Shown here one piece after another: positions 53,670 through 62,781 of a DNA stretch of 64,000 nt (its first letter is position 1; each line of letters begins with the position of its first letter). A program made the position numbers and the translations under genes. Source of the DNA: Micromonospora sp. R77 (GTDB taxonomy: Bacteria > Actinomycetota > Actinomycetes > Mycobacteriales > Micromonosporaceae); contig NZ_JALDST010000001.1 of the NCBI RefSeq assembly GCF_022747945.1, forward strand, positions 1,674,001-1,738,000. The letters are read 5' to 3'. The notes under the pieces are model-generated. The model was not told the DNA's origin, ran no database searches, and worked only from the letters and a program-made list of their open reading frames with translations.

Positions 53670-55736
53670 GTGGCCCGCAGCGTCTATGTGACCAGCGTGG
53701 GGTCCGGCGGGGGGAAGTCGACCATCGCCCTCGGCCTCGCGGAACTCCTCTCCCGGCAGGTGGACCGGATCGGCGCGTTCCGGCCGCTGGTCGCCGGCAC
53801 CGGCCCCGACCCGATCCTCGCCCTGCTCACCGACCGCTACCGGGTCGACCTGCCGGTCGACGACCTGCACGGCAGCAGCTACGCCGACGCGAACGCGCTG
53901 GTCGCCGACGGGCGACGGGAGGAGCTGATCTCCCGCATCGTCGAGCGTTACCGGGAGGTCGAGCGGCGCTGCCCCGCCGTCGTCGTGGTGGGCAGCGACT
54001 TCGCCGACGGGGACGGCGCCGGCCCCCGCGAGCTGGCCTTCAACGCCCGGCTGGCCACCGAGTTCGGCAGCGTGGTGGTGCCCGTGATCGACGGGTACGG
54101 CCAGGAGCCGGAGGCGATCGCGGCGGCGGCGCGCGGGGCGTACCACGACCTGGCGGACCTGGGCGCGACCGTGCTGGCGGTGATCGCCAACCGGGTGCCG
54201 GGGCCGATGACGCTGCCCGAGCTGCCCGTGCCGACGTACGCCATCCCGGAGGTGCCGACCGTGTCGGCGCCGACGGTGGCCGAGGTGGCGGCGGCGCTCG
54301 GCGCCACCCTGCTCGCCGGCGACGACGCCGCGCTCGGCCGGGACGTGCTCGACTACGTGGTCGGCGCGGCGCACGTGCCGACCCTGCTCGACCACCTGAC
54401 CGAGGGCGCGCTGGTGATCACCCCCGGCGACCGGGCCGACCTGCTGGTCGCGGCGAGCGCCGCGCACGTCGCCGGCCAGGTGTCGGTGGCCGGGCTGGTG
54501 CTGACCCTCGGCGAGCAGCCCGACCCGCGGGCGATGCGGCTGGTCGAAGGGCTGAACACCGGGCTCGCGGTGCTCTCCGTGCCCAGCGACAGCTATGACA
54601 CGGTCGCCGCGTCCAGCCGGATCGAGGGCCGGCCCAGCGCGGAGAACCCGCGCAAGGTCGAGGCCGCGCTCGGCGCCTTCGAACGCTGCGTCGACACCGT
54701 CGACCTGGCCCGCCGGCTGCGGGTCAGCCGCAGCGAACGGGTCACCCCGCTGATGTTCGAGTACGACCTGATCGACCGGGCCCGGGCGGCGCGTCGCCGG
54801 CTGGTGCTGCCGGAGGGGAGCGAGGAGCGGATCCTGCGCGCGGCGGAGATCCTGCTACGCCGGGGCGTCGCCGACCTGACCCTGCTCGGTCGCCCCGACG
54901 ACATCGCCCGGCGCACCCGGGAACTGGGCATCGACGTCGGCGACGCCCAGGTGGTCGACCCGGCCACCAGCCCGTGGCGGGACGAGTTCGCCGAGGCGTA
55001 CGCGAAGCTGCGCGCCCACCGCGGCGTCACCGTCGAGCTGGCCCACGACATCGTCGCCCAACCCAACTACTTCGGCACGATGATGGTGCAGACCGGCCAC
55101 GCCGACGGCATGGTCTCCGGGGCCACCCACACCACCGCCGCCACCATCCGCCCCGCCTTCGAGATCATCCGGACCGTGCCGGGCGTCTCCGTCGCGTCCA
55201 GCGTCTTCTTCATGCTGCTCGCCGACCGGGTGCTGGTCTACGGCGACTGCGCGGTCAACCCCGACCCGGACGCCGCCCAGCTCGCCGACATCGCCATCTC
55301 CTCGGCCGACACGGCGGCCCGGTTCGGCATCGAGCCGCGGGTGGCGATGCTGTCGTACTCCACCGGCAGCTCGGGGGCGGGCGCCGACGTGGAGAAGGTC
55401 GCGGCGGCCACGGAGCTGGTCCGCGAGCGCCGCCCGGAGCTGCTGGTCGAGGGCCCGATCCAGTACGACGCGGCGATCGACCCGCAGGTCGCGGCGACGA
55501 AACTGCCGGACAGCGAGGTGGCCGGCCGGGCGACGGTGTTCATCTTCCCGGACCTGAACACCGGCAACAACACGTACAAGGCGGTGCAGCGGTCGGCGGG
55601 GGCGGTGGCGGTCGGCCCGGTCATGCAGGGCCTGCGGCGGCCGGTCAACGACCTGTCCCGGGGCGCGACCGTGCCCGACATCGTGAACACCGTCGCGATC
55701 ACCGCGATCCAGGCGTCCGCCGGGGAGTCGTCATGA
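53670..55736 (+). CDS. pta: Phosphate acetyltransferase
   Basis: 688 aa, the long form. N-terminal P-loop/DRTGG-like part: YVTSVGSGGGKSTIALGL and VVVVGSDFADGDG; middle DRTGG domain around VTPLMFEYDLIDRARAARRR; C-terminal PTA_PTB catalytic domain with VLPEGSEERILRAAEILLRR, GTMMVQTGHADGMVSGATHT, MLSYSTGSSGAGADVEKVAA and FPDLNTGNNTYKAVQRSAGA. Interconverts acetyl-CoA and acetyl phosphate. GTG at 53670 lies 7 bases after TAGCGT, so it is probably leaderless. Overlaps ackA (ATGA). Confidence 0.95.
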   Translation: MARSVYVTSVGSGGGKSTIALGLAELLSRQVDRIGAFRPLVAGTGPDPILALLTDRYRVDLPVDDLHGSSYADANALVADGRREELISRIVERYREVERRCPAVVVVGSDFADGDGAGPRELAFNARLATEFGSVVVPVIDGYGQEPEAIAAAARGAYHDLADLGATVLAVIANRVPGPMTLPELPVPTYAIPEVPTVSAPTVAEVAAALGATLLAGDDAALGRDVLDYVVGAAHVPTLLDHLTEGALVITPGDRADLLVAASAAHVAGQVSVAGLVLTLGEQPDPRAMRLVEGLNTGLAVLSVPSDSYDTVAASSRIEGRPSAENPRKVEAALGAFERCVDTVDLARRLRVSRSERVTPLMFEYDLIDRARAARRRLVLPEGSEERILRAAEILLRRGVADLTLLGRPDDIARRTRELGIDVGDAQVVDPATSPWRDEFAEAYAKLRAHRGVTVELAHDIVAQPNYFGTMMVQTGHADGMVSGATHTTAATIRPAFEIIRTVPGVSVASSVFFMLLADRVLVYGDCAVNPDPDAAQLADIAISSADTAARFGIEPRVAMLSYSTGSSGAGADVEKVAAATELVRERRPELLVEGPIQYDAAIDPQVAATKLPDSEVAGRATVFIFPDLNTGNNTYKAVQRSAGAVAVGPVMQGLRRPVNDLSRGATVPDIVNTVAITAIQASAGESS

Positions 55737-56854
55737 GCCGGGTCCTCGTCCTCAACTGCGGGTCCTCGTCGGTGAAGTACCGGCTCTACACGGGTGAGAC
55801 GGTCGACGCGAAGGGCACGGTCGAGCGGGTCGGCGAGCCGGGCGGCGGTCCGGCCGACCACGAGACGGCGGTCCGGCAGATCCTGGACGGGCTGGACCTG
55901 ACCGGGCTGGACGCGGTCGGGCACCGGGTGGTGCACGGCGGGCGCCGCTTCACCCAGCCGGTCGGAATCGACGACGCGGTCTTCACCGCGATCGAGGAGC
56001 TGGTGCCGCTCGCCCCGCTGCACAACCCGGCGAACCTGGCCGGCATCCGGGTGGCCCGGGAGGCGCTGCCCGACGTGCCGCAGGTGGCCGTCTTCGACAC
56101 CGCGTTCCACCACACGCTGCCCGAGGCCGCCGCCACGTACGCCATCGACCGGGAGACCGCCCGGCGGTACGACATCCGCCGCTACGGCTTCCACGGCACC
56201 TCGCACGCGTACGTCTCGAAGCGCACGGCGGAGCTGCTGGACCGCCCGTACGGGGAGCTGAACACGATCACCCTGCACCTGGGCAACGGGGCGAGCGCCT
56301 GTGCCGTCGAGGGCGGCCGGAGCGTGGCCACCTCGATGGGCATGTCCCCGCTGGAGGGCCTGGTGATGGGCACCCGCAGCGGCGACCTCGACCCGACGAT
56401 CATCTTCCACCTGCGCCGCGAGGCCGGGATGGCCGTCGACCAGATCGACGACCTGCTCAACCACCGCAGCGGGCTGCTCGGGCTGACCGGGGTCAACGAC
56501 ATGCGGGAGGTGCTGGCCCGCCGGGCGGACGGGGACGCCGCCGCGACGCTCGCCTTCGACGTCTACCGCCGCCGGATCACCGGCTACGTCGGGGCGTACT
56601 ACGCCCTGCTCGGGCGGGTCGACGCGATCACCTTCACCGCCGGGGTGGGTGAGCACTCCCCCGAGGTCCGGGCCGCCGCGCTGGCCGGGCTGGAGCGGCT
56701 CGGCGTCGTCGTCGACCCGGCCCGCAACGACGACAGCGGCGACCGGGTGATCTCACCGGACGGCGCAGAGGTGGCGGTCTGCGTGATCGGCACCGACGAG
56801 GAGCGGGAGATCGCCCGGGAGACCCGGGCCGTGGTGGCCGCCGCAGGAGGCTGA
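55733..56854 (+). CDS. ackA: Acetate kinase
   Basis: 373 aa. ASKHA-fold kinase: VLVLNCGSSSVKYRLY (phosphate loop), VGHRVVHGGRRF (signature 2), VFDTAFHHTLPEAAATYAI, RRYGFHGTSHAYVS, LHLGNGASACAVEGGRSVAT, and ITFTAGVGEHSPEVRAAAL. Makes ATP from acetyl phosphate, or the reverse. Coupled to pta by an ATGA overlap, so the acetate pathway is one operon. Confidence 0.95.
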   Translation: MSRVLVLNCGSSSVKYRLYTGETVDAKGTVERVGEPGGGPADHETAVRQILDGLDLTGLDAVGHRVVHGGRRFTQPVGIDDAVFTAIEELVPLAPLHNPANLAGIRVAREALPDVPQVAVFDTAFHHTLPEAAATYAIDRETARRYDIRRYGFHGTSHAYVSKRTAELLDRPYGELNTITLHLGNGASACAVEGGRSVATSMGMSPLEGLVMGTRSGDLDPTIIFHLRREAGMAVDQIDDLLNHRSGLLGLTGVNDMREVLARRADGDAAATLAFDVYRRRITGYVGAYYALLGRVDAITFTAGVGEHSPEVRAAALAGLERLGVVVDPARNDDSGDRVISPDGAEVAVCVIGTDEEREIARETRAVVAAAGG

Positions 56855-56910
56855 CCAGCGCGCCGCTCCCGAACGGGGTTTGTCGTGGTGGCGTGCCGGG
56901 CCGACCGTGG

Positions 56911-57084
56911 TCAGCCCAGGGCCAGCCAGGCGACCAGGCCGACCAGCACGACGGCGGCAACCGCGACGCCGGCGATCAACGGCAGCCGGGACGGTGCCGG
57001 TGCCGCCCCGGCCGGCTCGGGCGCGTCGACGAAGGCGCGGAACTGCGCGGTGTTGCCGCTCGGGTCGGTGTAGTTCTCAGCCAT
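56911..57084 (-). CDS. 57-aa single-helix membrane protein (unlisted small gene)
   Basis: 57 codons read on the minus strand: MAENYTDPSGNTAQFRAFVD, an Ala/Pro-rich stretch, then one C-terminal TM helix (LIAGVAVAAVVLVGLVAWLA). ATG at 57084 lies 7 bases after TAGGGT, a leaderless promoter, which supports it being real. Tail-anchored topology. Function unknown. It diverges from the nucleotidyltransferase gene. Confidence 0.75.
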   Translation of the reverse strand: MAENYTDPSGNTAQFRAFVDAPEPAGAAPAPSRLPLIAGVAVAAVVLVGLVAWLALG

Positions 57085-57299
57085 GCGCGTGACCCTAGCG
57101 AAGTCGGTCGCCGGTCAGGGTCCCGCCGGGCCGGTGCCGGGAACCCCGATCCACCCGGCCGAGGCGTCCCGACCGGACGGCACCCGCAGCCGGTCCGCAC
57201 GGCCGACCCGCCTCACCGCACCCCCAGCCGGCCCGGCCGTCCGCGTATCCCGGCGGACCAGGGCTGCGGCCGGCGGGACGCGGCGGTAGCGTGCGGCCG

Positions 57300-57854
57300 G
57301 TGACGGAGGACGGGCTGGCCGGGCGGCAGCTGGCGGCGATCGACGAGGTGGTACGGGTCGCCGGGGCGGCCGGGATCGCGGTGTGGCTGCGCGGCGGCTG
57401 GGCGATGGACTTCCACCTCGGCGAGGTGACCCGGCCGCACGTGGACGTCGACTGGTACTGCTGGCGGTCCGACGCCGACCGGCTCGCCGCGCTGCTCACC
57501 GCCCGGGGCTGGCGACCGGACCCGCGGATGCCGGTGGAGTTGCAGCTCGACCTGCTCCGCGACGACGTCGAGCTGAGCGTCGCCCACCTGGCCCGGGACG
57601 CCGCCGGGCGGGTGGTGGTGGGGGCCGGACCGTGGACGGGGACGCCGCTGCCGGACGGCTTGCTGGACGCCCCGCCCGGCCGGATCGGGGCGCTCACCGC
57701 ACCGGTGATCGCGGTGGCCGCGCAGATCGAGTTCAAGGAGATGTTCCCGGTGTGGATGCCGGAGCGGCCCCGCCGCCCGAAGGACGCCACGGACCTGGCC
57801 CGGCTCCGTGCCGCCCGGACCGCACGACCGACGGGCCGGCCGCCCGGGCTGTGA
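57300..57854 (+). CDS. ANT(2'')-like nucleotidyltransferase
   Basis: 184 aa. Resembles the aminoglycoside 2''-adenylyltransferase fold: VWLRGGWAMDFHLGEVTRPH, then VDVDWYCWRSDADRLAALLT (acidic metal-binding residues), and a late RPKDATDLARLRA motif. It may modify an aminoglycoside or another small molecule; the family also includes non-resistance proteins. GTG at 57300 is 7 bases after TAGCGT, so it is probably leaderless. Confidence 0.7.
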   Translation: MTEDGLAGRQLAAIDEVVRVAGAAGIAVWLRGGWAMDFHLGEVTRPHVDVDWYCWRSDADRLAALLTARGWRPDPRMPVELQLDLLRDDVELSVAHLARDAAGRVVVGAGPWTGTPLPDGLLDAPPGRIGALTAPVIAVAAQIEFKEMFPVWMPERPRRPKDATDLARLRAARTARPTGRPPGL

Positions 57855-57906
57855 CCCGACCCGAAGTCGGGACGGCCGGCGCGGATCGCGAGGCACAATC
57901 GTCTTC

Positions 57907-58872
57907 ATGCTCCGAAGCCGTACCCCCGCCCTGGTCGCCGCCGCGCTGCTCACCGTCGGTCTGGCGGGCTGCTCGGCGCAGACCGCGCCCGCTCCGCGCA
58001 CCGCACCGACCGGGTTGCCGACGGCGACCACTCCCGCGCCCCGGGTCCCCGCCGGGCACGCCCCCACCGACCCCTTCGCGGTCGGCGTACGCCAGCTGAA
58101 GCTGAACCGGGGCGGCGACCGCGCCCTGCCGGTGACCGTCTGGTATCCGGCCGAGGGTGCGGCGGGCGGCGCGGCGAAGCGCTCGGCACCGGCTGCGGAC
58201 GGCCGGTTCCCGGTGGTGATGTTCAGCCACGGGCTGGGTGCCCGGCCGGAGGACTACCAGCTGCTGCTCACCCGCTGGGCGGCGGCCGGTTTCGTGGTCG
58301 CCGCGCCCCGGTTCCCGCACACCGGTGCCGGCGGCGACGGCAACGTGCTCGACGTGCTCAACCAGCCGGCCGACGTGTCGTACGCGTTGACCCGGGTGCT
58401 GGCGCTCGACGCGAAGGCCGGCGACCCGCTGCGCGGCCGGCTGGCCACCGACCGGGTGGCCGCGGCCGGGCACTCGGCCGGCGGGGTGACCACGATCGGG
58501 CTCTTCACGGCGGGCCGGGACGAGCGGTTGGACGCCGGGGTGGTCTTCGCCGGCACCGGGCTCGGGGTCGGCACCGCCTTCGCCGGGGCCGCCGCCCCGC
58601 AGCTCTTCGTGCACGGCGAGGCCGACGAGGTGGTGGCCTACGCGGCCGGGAAGGCGGTCTACGACGCGGTGCCCTGGCCGAAGGCCATGCTGAGCCTGCC
58701 GAAGGGCGACCACGGCCGGGCCCTGCTCAGCGACGGCAAGGCGCTGCGGGTGGTCTCCGACACCACCGTCGAGTTCCTCCGCTGGACCCTCTACGGCGAC
58801 GCGGCGGCGAAGGACCGCCTCCCCACCGACGCCACCCGCGGCAACCTCGCCACCCTCGACGACCACCTGTGA
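57907..58872 (+). CDS. Lipoprotein alpha/beta-hydrolase (PAF-acetylhydrolase/dienelactone-like)
   Basis: 321 aa. Signal peptide with lipobox LTVGLAGC (Cys22), then a Pro/Thr-rich linker and an alpha/beta hydrolase: VVMFSHGLGARPEDYQLLLT, the elbow AAAGHSAGGVTTIGLF (Ser), FVHGEADEVVAY (Asp) and PKGDHGRALLS (His). Exported and membrane-anchored; substrate unknown, probably an ester. ATG at 57907 follows CACAAT by 7 bases. Confidence 0.85.
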   Translation: MLRSRTPALVAAALLTVGLAGCSAQTAPAPRTAPTGLPTATTPAPRVPAGHAPTDPFAVGVRQLKLNRGGDRALPVTVWYPAEGAAGGAAKRSAPAADGRFPVVMFSHGLGARPEDYQLLLTRWAAAGFVVAAPRFPHTGAGGDGNVLDVLNQPADVSYALTRVLALDAKAGDPLRGRLATDRVAAAGHSAGGVTTIGLFTAGRDERLDAGVVFAGTGLGVGTAFAGAAAPQLFVHGEADEVVAYAAGKAVYDAVPWPKAMLSLPKGDHGRALLSDGKALRVVSDTTVEFLRWTLYGDAAAKDRLPTDATRGNLATLDDHL

Positions 58873-58902
58873 GGAAGGGGCCCCTGCCGTGAGGCCCCTT
58901 CC
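58873..58902. terminator. Bidirectional hairpin between hydrolase and oxidoreductase
   Basis: GGAAGGGGCC (58873-58882) and GGCCCCTTCC (58893-58902), 10-base loop, exactly between convergent stops at 58872 and 58911. Confidence 0.8.
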
Positions 58903-58910
58903 CCACCGGC

Positions 58911-59864
58911 TCAGGCGGTGTGGTCGATGACGACCTTGCCGAAGACGTCGCCGGAGGCGAGCCGGGCGAAGGCGTCCTCGATGCGGCTGAACGGGATCAC
59001 GCTGTCGACCACCGGGCGCACCTCGTGCTCGGCGCAGAACGCGAGCAGCTCGGTCAGCTCGGCGGGGGTGCCCATCGAGGTGCCCAGGATCTCCAGCTGC
59101 ATGGCGAAGACCCGACGCAGGTTGACCTTGGGCTCGTGGCCGGCGGTGGCCCCGGAGACCACGATCCGGGCCATCGGGGCCGCCGACTTCAGCGAGTGGT
59201 CGAAGGTGGCCGCGCCGACCGTCTCGATCACCACGTCGACCCGTTCGGGCAGCCGGGCGCCGGGTTCCAGCGCGGTCGCGCCCAGCTCGGTGATCCGCTC
59301 CCGCTTGGCGGCGTCGCGGCTGGTCGCGTACACCCGCTTGCCGAGCGCGACACCCAGCGCGACGGCCGCGGTGGCCACGCCGCCGCCCGCGCCCTGCACC
59401 AGCACCGCCTCGCCCTCGTCGACCCGGCCCTTGGTGGTGAGCATCCGCCACGCGGTCAGCCAGGCCGTGGGCAGGCACGCCGCGTCGGTCGCCGCCAGGC
59501 CCGCCGGCAGCGGCAGCAGGTTCATCCGGGGTACGGCCACCCGCTCGGCGAAGGTGCCCTGGAAGTGCTCGGAGAGGATGGAGACCCCGCGCGGGTCGCC
59601 CGGGGTGGGCACGACCGGGTAGATGACGACCTGGTTGCCGTCCGGGTCGGTGCCGACCGCGTCGCAACCCAGGATCATCGGCAGCTGGTCGGCGCCGAGC
59701 CCGACACCGCGCAGCGACCAGAGGTCGTGGTGGTTGAGCGAGCTGGCCGCGACCTGCACGGTGACCCAGTCGTCCTGCGGATGGGTCGGCTCGGGACGGT
59801 CGCCGACGGTGAGCGCGGTGAGCGGGTTGTCGGCGTCGAAGGCCGAGGCATAGGCGGCACGCAT
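58911..59864 (-). CDS. Zinc-binding-dehydrogenase-family quinone oxidoreductase
   Basis: 317 aa of the MDR superfamily, NADPH-dependent. GroES-like N-domain: SSLNHHDLWSLRGVGLGADQ, LGCDAVGTDPDGNQ; Rossmann domain: VLVQGAGGGVATAAVALGVA (GxGxxG variant), VYATSRDAAKRERI and VDVVIETVGAATFDHS. It lacks the structural zinc lobe. Reduces quinones or alkenals. ATG at 59864 lies 7 bases after TACGGT (leaderless). Confidence 0.9.
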   Translation of the reverse strand: MRAAYASAFDADNPLTALTVGDRPEPTHPQDDWVTVQVAASSLNHHDLWSLRGVGLGADQLPMILGCDAVGTDPDGNQVVIYPVVPTPGDPRGVSILSEHFQGTFAERVAVPRMNLLPLPAGLAATDAACLPTAWLTAWRMLTTKGRVDEGEAVLVQGAGGGVATAAVALGVALGKRVYATSRDAAKRERITELGATALEPGARLPERVDVVIETVGAATFDHSLKSAAPMARIVVSGATAGHEPKVNLRRVFAMQLEILGTSMGTPAELTELLAFCAEHEVRPVVDSVIPFSRIEDAFARLASGDVFGKVVIDHTA

Positions 59865-59925
59865 GATCCGCACCGTAACAACCCCCACGCCCCCACCCCC
59901 ACCCACCGCCGTCCACGATCGCGCT

Positions 59926-59979
59926 GTTTCACGGAAAAAGTGGCTTCCCGACGAGGGGAAGCCACTTTTTCCGTGAAAC
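59926..59979. terminator. 24-bp perfect inverted repeat with 6-base loop
   Basis: Arms 59926-59949 and 59956-59979 are exact reverse complements. The core GGAAAAAGTGGC matches the shorter palindrome at 4874-4908. It is the longest perfect stem in the window. It lies upstream of the oxidoreductase gene and downstream of the malic enzyme gene, so it may terminate malic-enzyme transcription. Confidence 0.8.
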
Positions 59980-60050
59980 TGTGCGGATCTTGACGGGCGC
60001 GGCGGGGCGACGCGGGGCGGGAGCGGCGGGGCGACGCGGGGGCGGGGGGG

Positions 60051-61226
60051 TCAGCGGCGGGCTACGCCGTCGCGGCGGGCGGCCTCGGCGACCGCGTCGG
60101 CGACCGCGGGGGCGACCCGCGGGTCCAGCGGGGACGGCACGATCGCCTCGGGCGTCAGCGCCTGCGCGACCACGCCCGCGATCGCGTCGGCGGCGGCCAC
60201 CTTCATCCCCTCGGTGATCCGGGTCGCGCGGGCGTCGAGCGCACCCCGGAACACGCCGGGGAAGGCGAGCACGTTGTTGATCTGGTTGGGGTAGTCGCTG
60301 CGCCCGGTGGCCACCACCGCCACGTGCCGGGCGGCCACCTCCGGGTGCACCTCCGGGGTGGGGTTGGCCAGCGCGAACACGATGCCACCGGGAGCCATGC
60401 CGGCGATCGCCGCCTCGGGGATCTGGCCGCCGGAGACGCCGACCAGCACGTCGGCGCCGCGCAGCGCCTCGGTGATGTCGCCCTGGCGGCCCTCGGCGTT
60501 GGTGGTCGCCGCCAGCTCCGCCTTGGTGCCGGTCAGCTCGCGGTGCCGGCCGATGATCCCCTTGGAGTCGCAGACCACCACCTGATCGGGGTTCACTCCC
60601 CCGGCGACCAGCATCTTGGTCACCGCCACGCCGGCCGCGCCGGCACCGCTGACCGCGACCCGCAGGTCGCCGAGCTTGCGGTTGAGCAGGGTGGCGGCGT
60701 TGCGCAGCGCGGCCAGCACCACGATCGCGGTGCCGTGCTGGTCGTCGTGGAAGACCGGGATGGGCAGCTCCTCGTCCAGCCGGCGTTCCACCTCGAAACA
60801 GCGCGGGGCGCTGATGTCCTCCAGGTTGATCCCGCCGAACGAGGGCGCGAGCGCCTTCACCGTCGCCACGATCTCGTCCACGTCCTGGGTGTCCAGGCAG
60901 ATCGGTACCGCGTCCACGCCGGCGAACTGCTTGAACAGCACCGCCTTGCCCTCCATCACCGGCAGCGCGGCGCGCGGGCCGATGTTGCCCAGGCCGAGCA
61001 CGGCCGAGCCGTCGGTGACGACGGCGACGGTGTGCGACACCCAGGTGTAGTCGTCGGCGAGGGCCGGGTCGGCGGCGATCGCCTCGCACACCCGGGCCAC
61101 CCCCGGCGTGTACGCGAGGGAGAGGTCTTCCCGGCTGGTCAGCGGAACGGTCGAGGCGACGGCCATCTTGCCGCCGACGTGCAGCCGGAAGACGGGATCA
61201 GCGGGGTCCACGGTGGACGAAGACAT
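60051..61226 (-). CDS. NAD(P)-dependent malic enzyme
   Basis: 391 aa. Oxidatively decarboxylates malate to pyruvate. Motifs: LSLAYTPGVARVCEAIAADP, GLGNIGPRAALPVMEGKAVL, INLEDISAPRCFEVERRLDE (acidic metal site), PVFHDDQHGTAIVVLAALRN, and the NAD-binding VSGAGAAGVAVTKML. It is the short bacterial type without the C-terminal phosphotransacetylase domain. GGAG precedes ATG at 61226. Confidence 0.9.
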   Translation of the reverse strand: MSSSTVDPADPVFRLHVGGKMAVASTVPLTSREDLSLAYTPGVARVCEAIAADPALADDYTWVSHTVAVVTDGSAVLGLGNIGPRAALPVMEGKAVLFKQFAGVDAVPICLDTQDVDEIVATVKALAPSFGGINLEDISAPRCFEVERRLDEELPIPVFHDDQHGTAIVVLAALRNAATLLNRKLGDLRVAVSGAGAAGVAVTKMLVAGGVNPDQVVVCDSKGIIGRHRELTGTKAELAATTNAEGRQGDITEALRGADVLVGVSGGQIPEAAIAGMAPGGIVFALANPTPEVHPEVAARHVAVVATGRSDYPNQINNVLAFPGVFRGALDARATRITEGMKVAAADAIAGVVAQALTPEAIVPSPLDPRVAPAVADAVAEAARRDGVARR

Positions 61227-61385
61227 TGGTGACTCCAGGATCTGTCGAGCAGACGGACCGGCCGGCTCAGCCGCGAGGTCAGCGACGAGCGGGGCGGGCG
61301 GTGCGGGGGGTCACCCGGGCACTTTCCGAGCATAGTGGCGCGCGCGGAGCGCCGATGTGAGCGGGGTCATATCCACTCCCGGGCG

Positions 61386-61739
61386 TCACCGCCCCGGCCG
61401 GTTCCGCACCGGCCCGGGACGGGGCCAGTAGCGGGCCACCACCCGCCCCCGGACGTCGGCCACCCCGTACGCCCGGGAGTCGTCGGTGACCAGGTCGTTG
61501 TCGCCGCGTACCCACCAGCCGCCGTCGTGGCGGCGGACCGCGCGCTTGACCACGAGCAGCTCGGGGCGGCTGCGGAAGACCGCGACCACCACGTCGCCGG
61601 GGCGGACCGCCCGGCCGCCGGTACGCACCAGCACGGCGTCCCCGTGCCGCAGGGTCGGCGCCATGGACGGCCCGGTGACCAGGACCGGTACCAGCGGACC
61701 GCGCAGGGCGGGGGCGGCCGGTTCTTCTCCGGTACGCAC
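61386..61739 (-). CDS. sodX: S26-family peptidase, nickel-type superoxide dismutase maturation protease
   Basis: 117 aa. Short signal-peptidase-like Ser/Lys enzyme: LVTGPSMAPTLRHGDAVLV (Ser) and LLVVKRAVRRHDGGWWVRGD (Lys), with no TM helix. It would trim the Ni-SOD N-terminal pro-peptide. It diverges from sodN, its expected substrate. GTG at 61739 has GGAGG upstream. Confidence 0.85.
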   Translation of the reverse strand: MRTGEEPAAPALRGPLVPVLVTGPSMAPTLRHGDAVLVRTGGRAVRPGDVVVAVFRSRPELLVVKRAVRRHDGGWWVRGDNDLVTDDSRAYGVADVRGRVVARYWPRPGPVRNRPGR

Positions 61740-61823
61740 CGGGTTTCACCTCCAGCCCGCCGGGGAGCATGTCCAGGAGTAATGTCGGCTTGGATCATCG
61801 CAAACATCCCATGGAGGACCCTG

Positions 61824-62228
61824 ATGCGACTTCCCCGCATCCTTTCGCCCCGTGTGACCGCCAGCGCGCACTGCGACCTGCCGTGCGGCGTGTACGACCC
61901 GGCGCAGGCCCGGATCGAGGCCGAGTCGGTCAAAATGATCTGCGAGAAGTACCAGGCGAACACCGACCCGGAGTTCCGCACCCGGGCCATCCTGATCAAG
62001 GAGCAGCGGGCGGAGCTCGTGAAGCACCACCTCTGGGTGCTCTGGACCGACTACTTCAAGCCGGCCCACTTCGAGAAGTACCCGCACCTGCACCAGCTCT
62101 TCAACGAGGCCACCAAGGCGGCCGGCGCGGCCGGCGCCAAGGGTGCTACCGACCCGGCCAAGGCCGATGAGCTGCTCCAGAAGATCGACGAGATCTCGAA
62201 GATCTTCTGGGAGACCAAGAAGGCGTGA
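61824..62228 (+). CDS. sodN: Nickel superoxide dismutase precursor
   Basis: 134 aa. The pro-peptide (1-15, MRLPRILSPRVTASA) precedes the mature start HCDLPCGVYDP: His1, Cys2 and Cys6 are the Ni ligands of the nickel hook. The rest is the four-helix bundle (RIEAESVKMICEKYQANTDP, ELVKHHLWVLWTDYFKPAHF). The mature form detoxifies superoxide in the cytosol. ATG at 61824 has GGAGG 6 bases upstream. The stop overlaps the next gene (GTGA). Divergent sodX completes the system. Confidence 0.95.
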   Translation: MRLPRILSPRVTASAHCDLPCGVYDPAQARIEAESVKMICEKYQANTDPEFRTRAILIKEQRAELVKHHLWVLWTDYFKPAHFEKYPHLHQLFNEATKAAGAAGAKGATDPAKADELLQKIDEISKIFWETKKA

Positions 62229-62749
62229 CCCTGGTCAACCAGGCACCGACGATCCGGCCGGCACGTCCCTCCGACGTGCCGGCCGTCGTCGCGATGGTGC
62301 ACGAACTCGCCGACTACGAACGCGCCCCCGAGCAGTGCCACCTCACCGCCGAGCAGCTCACCGCCGCTCTCTTCGGTCCGGCACCGGCGCTGTACGGGCA
62401 CGTCGCAGTCGATCCGGCCGACCAGCCGATCGGCTTCGCGCTCTGGTTCCTCAACTTCTCCACCTGGGAAGGTGTCCACGGCATCTACCTGGAGGACCTG
62501 TACGTCCGCCCGACCGCCCGGGGCACCGGCGCCGGCCGACTGCTGCTGGCCACCCTGGCGGCCATCTGCGTCGAGCGGGGCTACCGGCGGCTGGACTGGT
62601 GGATGCTCAACTGGAATCCCGCCGCGCACTTCTACGCCGCCATCGGCGCGACGCCGATGGACGAGTGGGTGCCGTACCGGCTCGCCGGGAAGGCGTTGCA
62701 CGAGCTCGCCGGTCAGGCGACGGCCGCGCCGAGGCGGCCCGCCGACTGA
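62225..62749 (+). CDS. GNAT N-acetyltransferase (SSAT-like)
   Basis: 174 aa. IRPARPSDVPAVVAMVHELA at the start, YLEDLYVRPTARGTGAGRLL (acetyl-CoA loop RGTGAG) and LNWNPAAHFYAAIGATPMD (motif B with Tyr), close to spermidine/amine acetyltransferases. GTG at 62225 overlaps the sodN stop, so it is co-translated with Ni-SOD; a role in oxidative stress or polyamine control is possible. Confidence 0.85.
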   Translation: MTLVNQAPTIRPARPSDVPAVVAMVHELADYERAPEQCHLTAEQLTAALFGPAPALYGHVAVDPADQPIGFALWFLNFSTWEGVHGIYLEDLYVRPTARGTGAGRLLLATLAAICVERGYRRLDWWMLNWNPAAHFYAAIGATPMDEWVPYRLAGKALHELAGQATAAPRRPAD

Positions 62750-62781
62750 CCGGGTAGAGTCCCGCACCAGGGGGATGAGGC

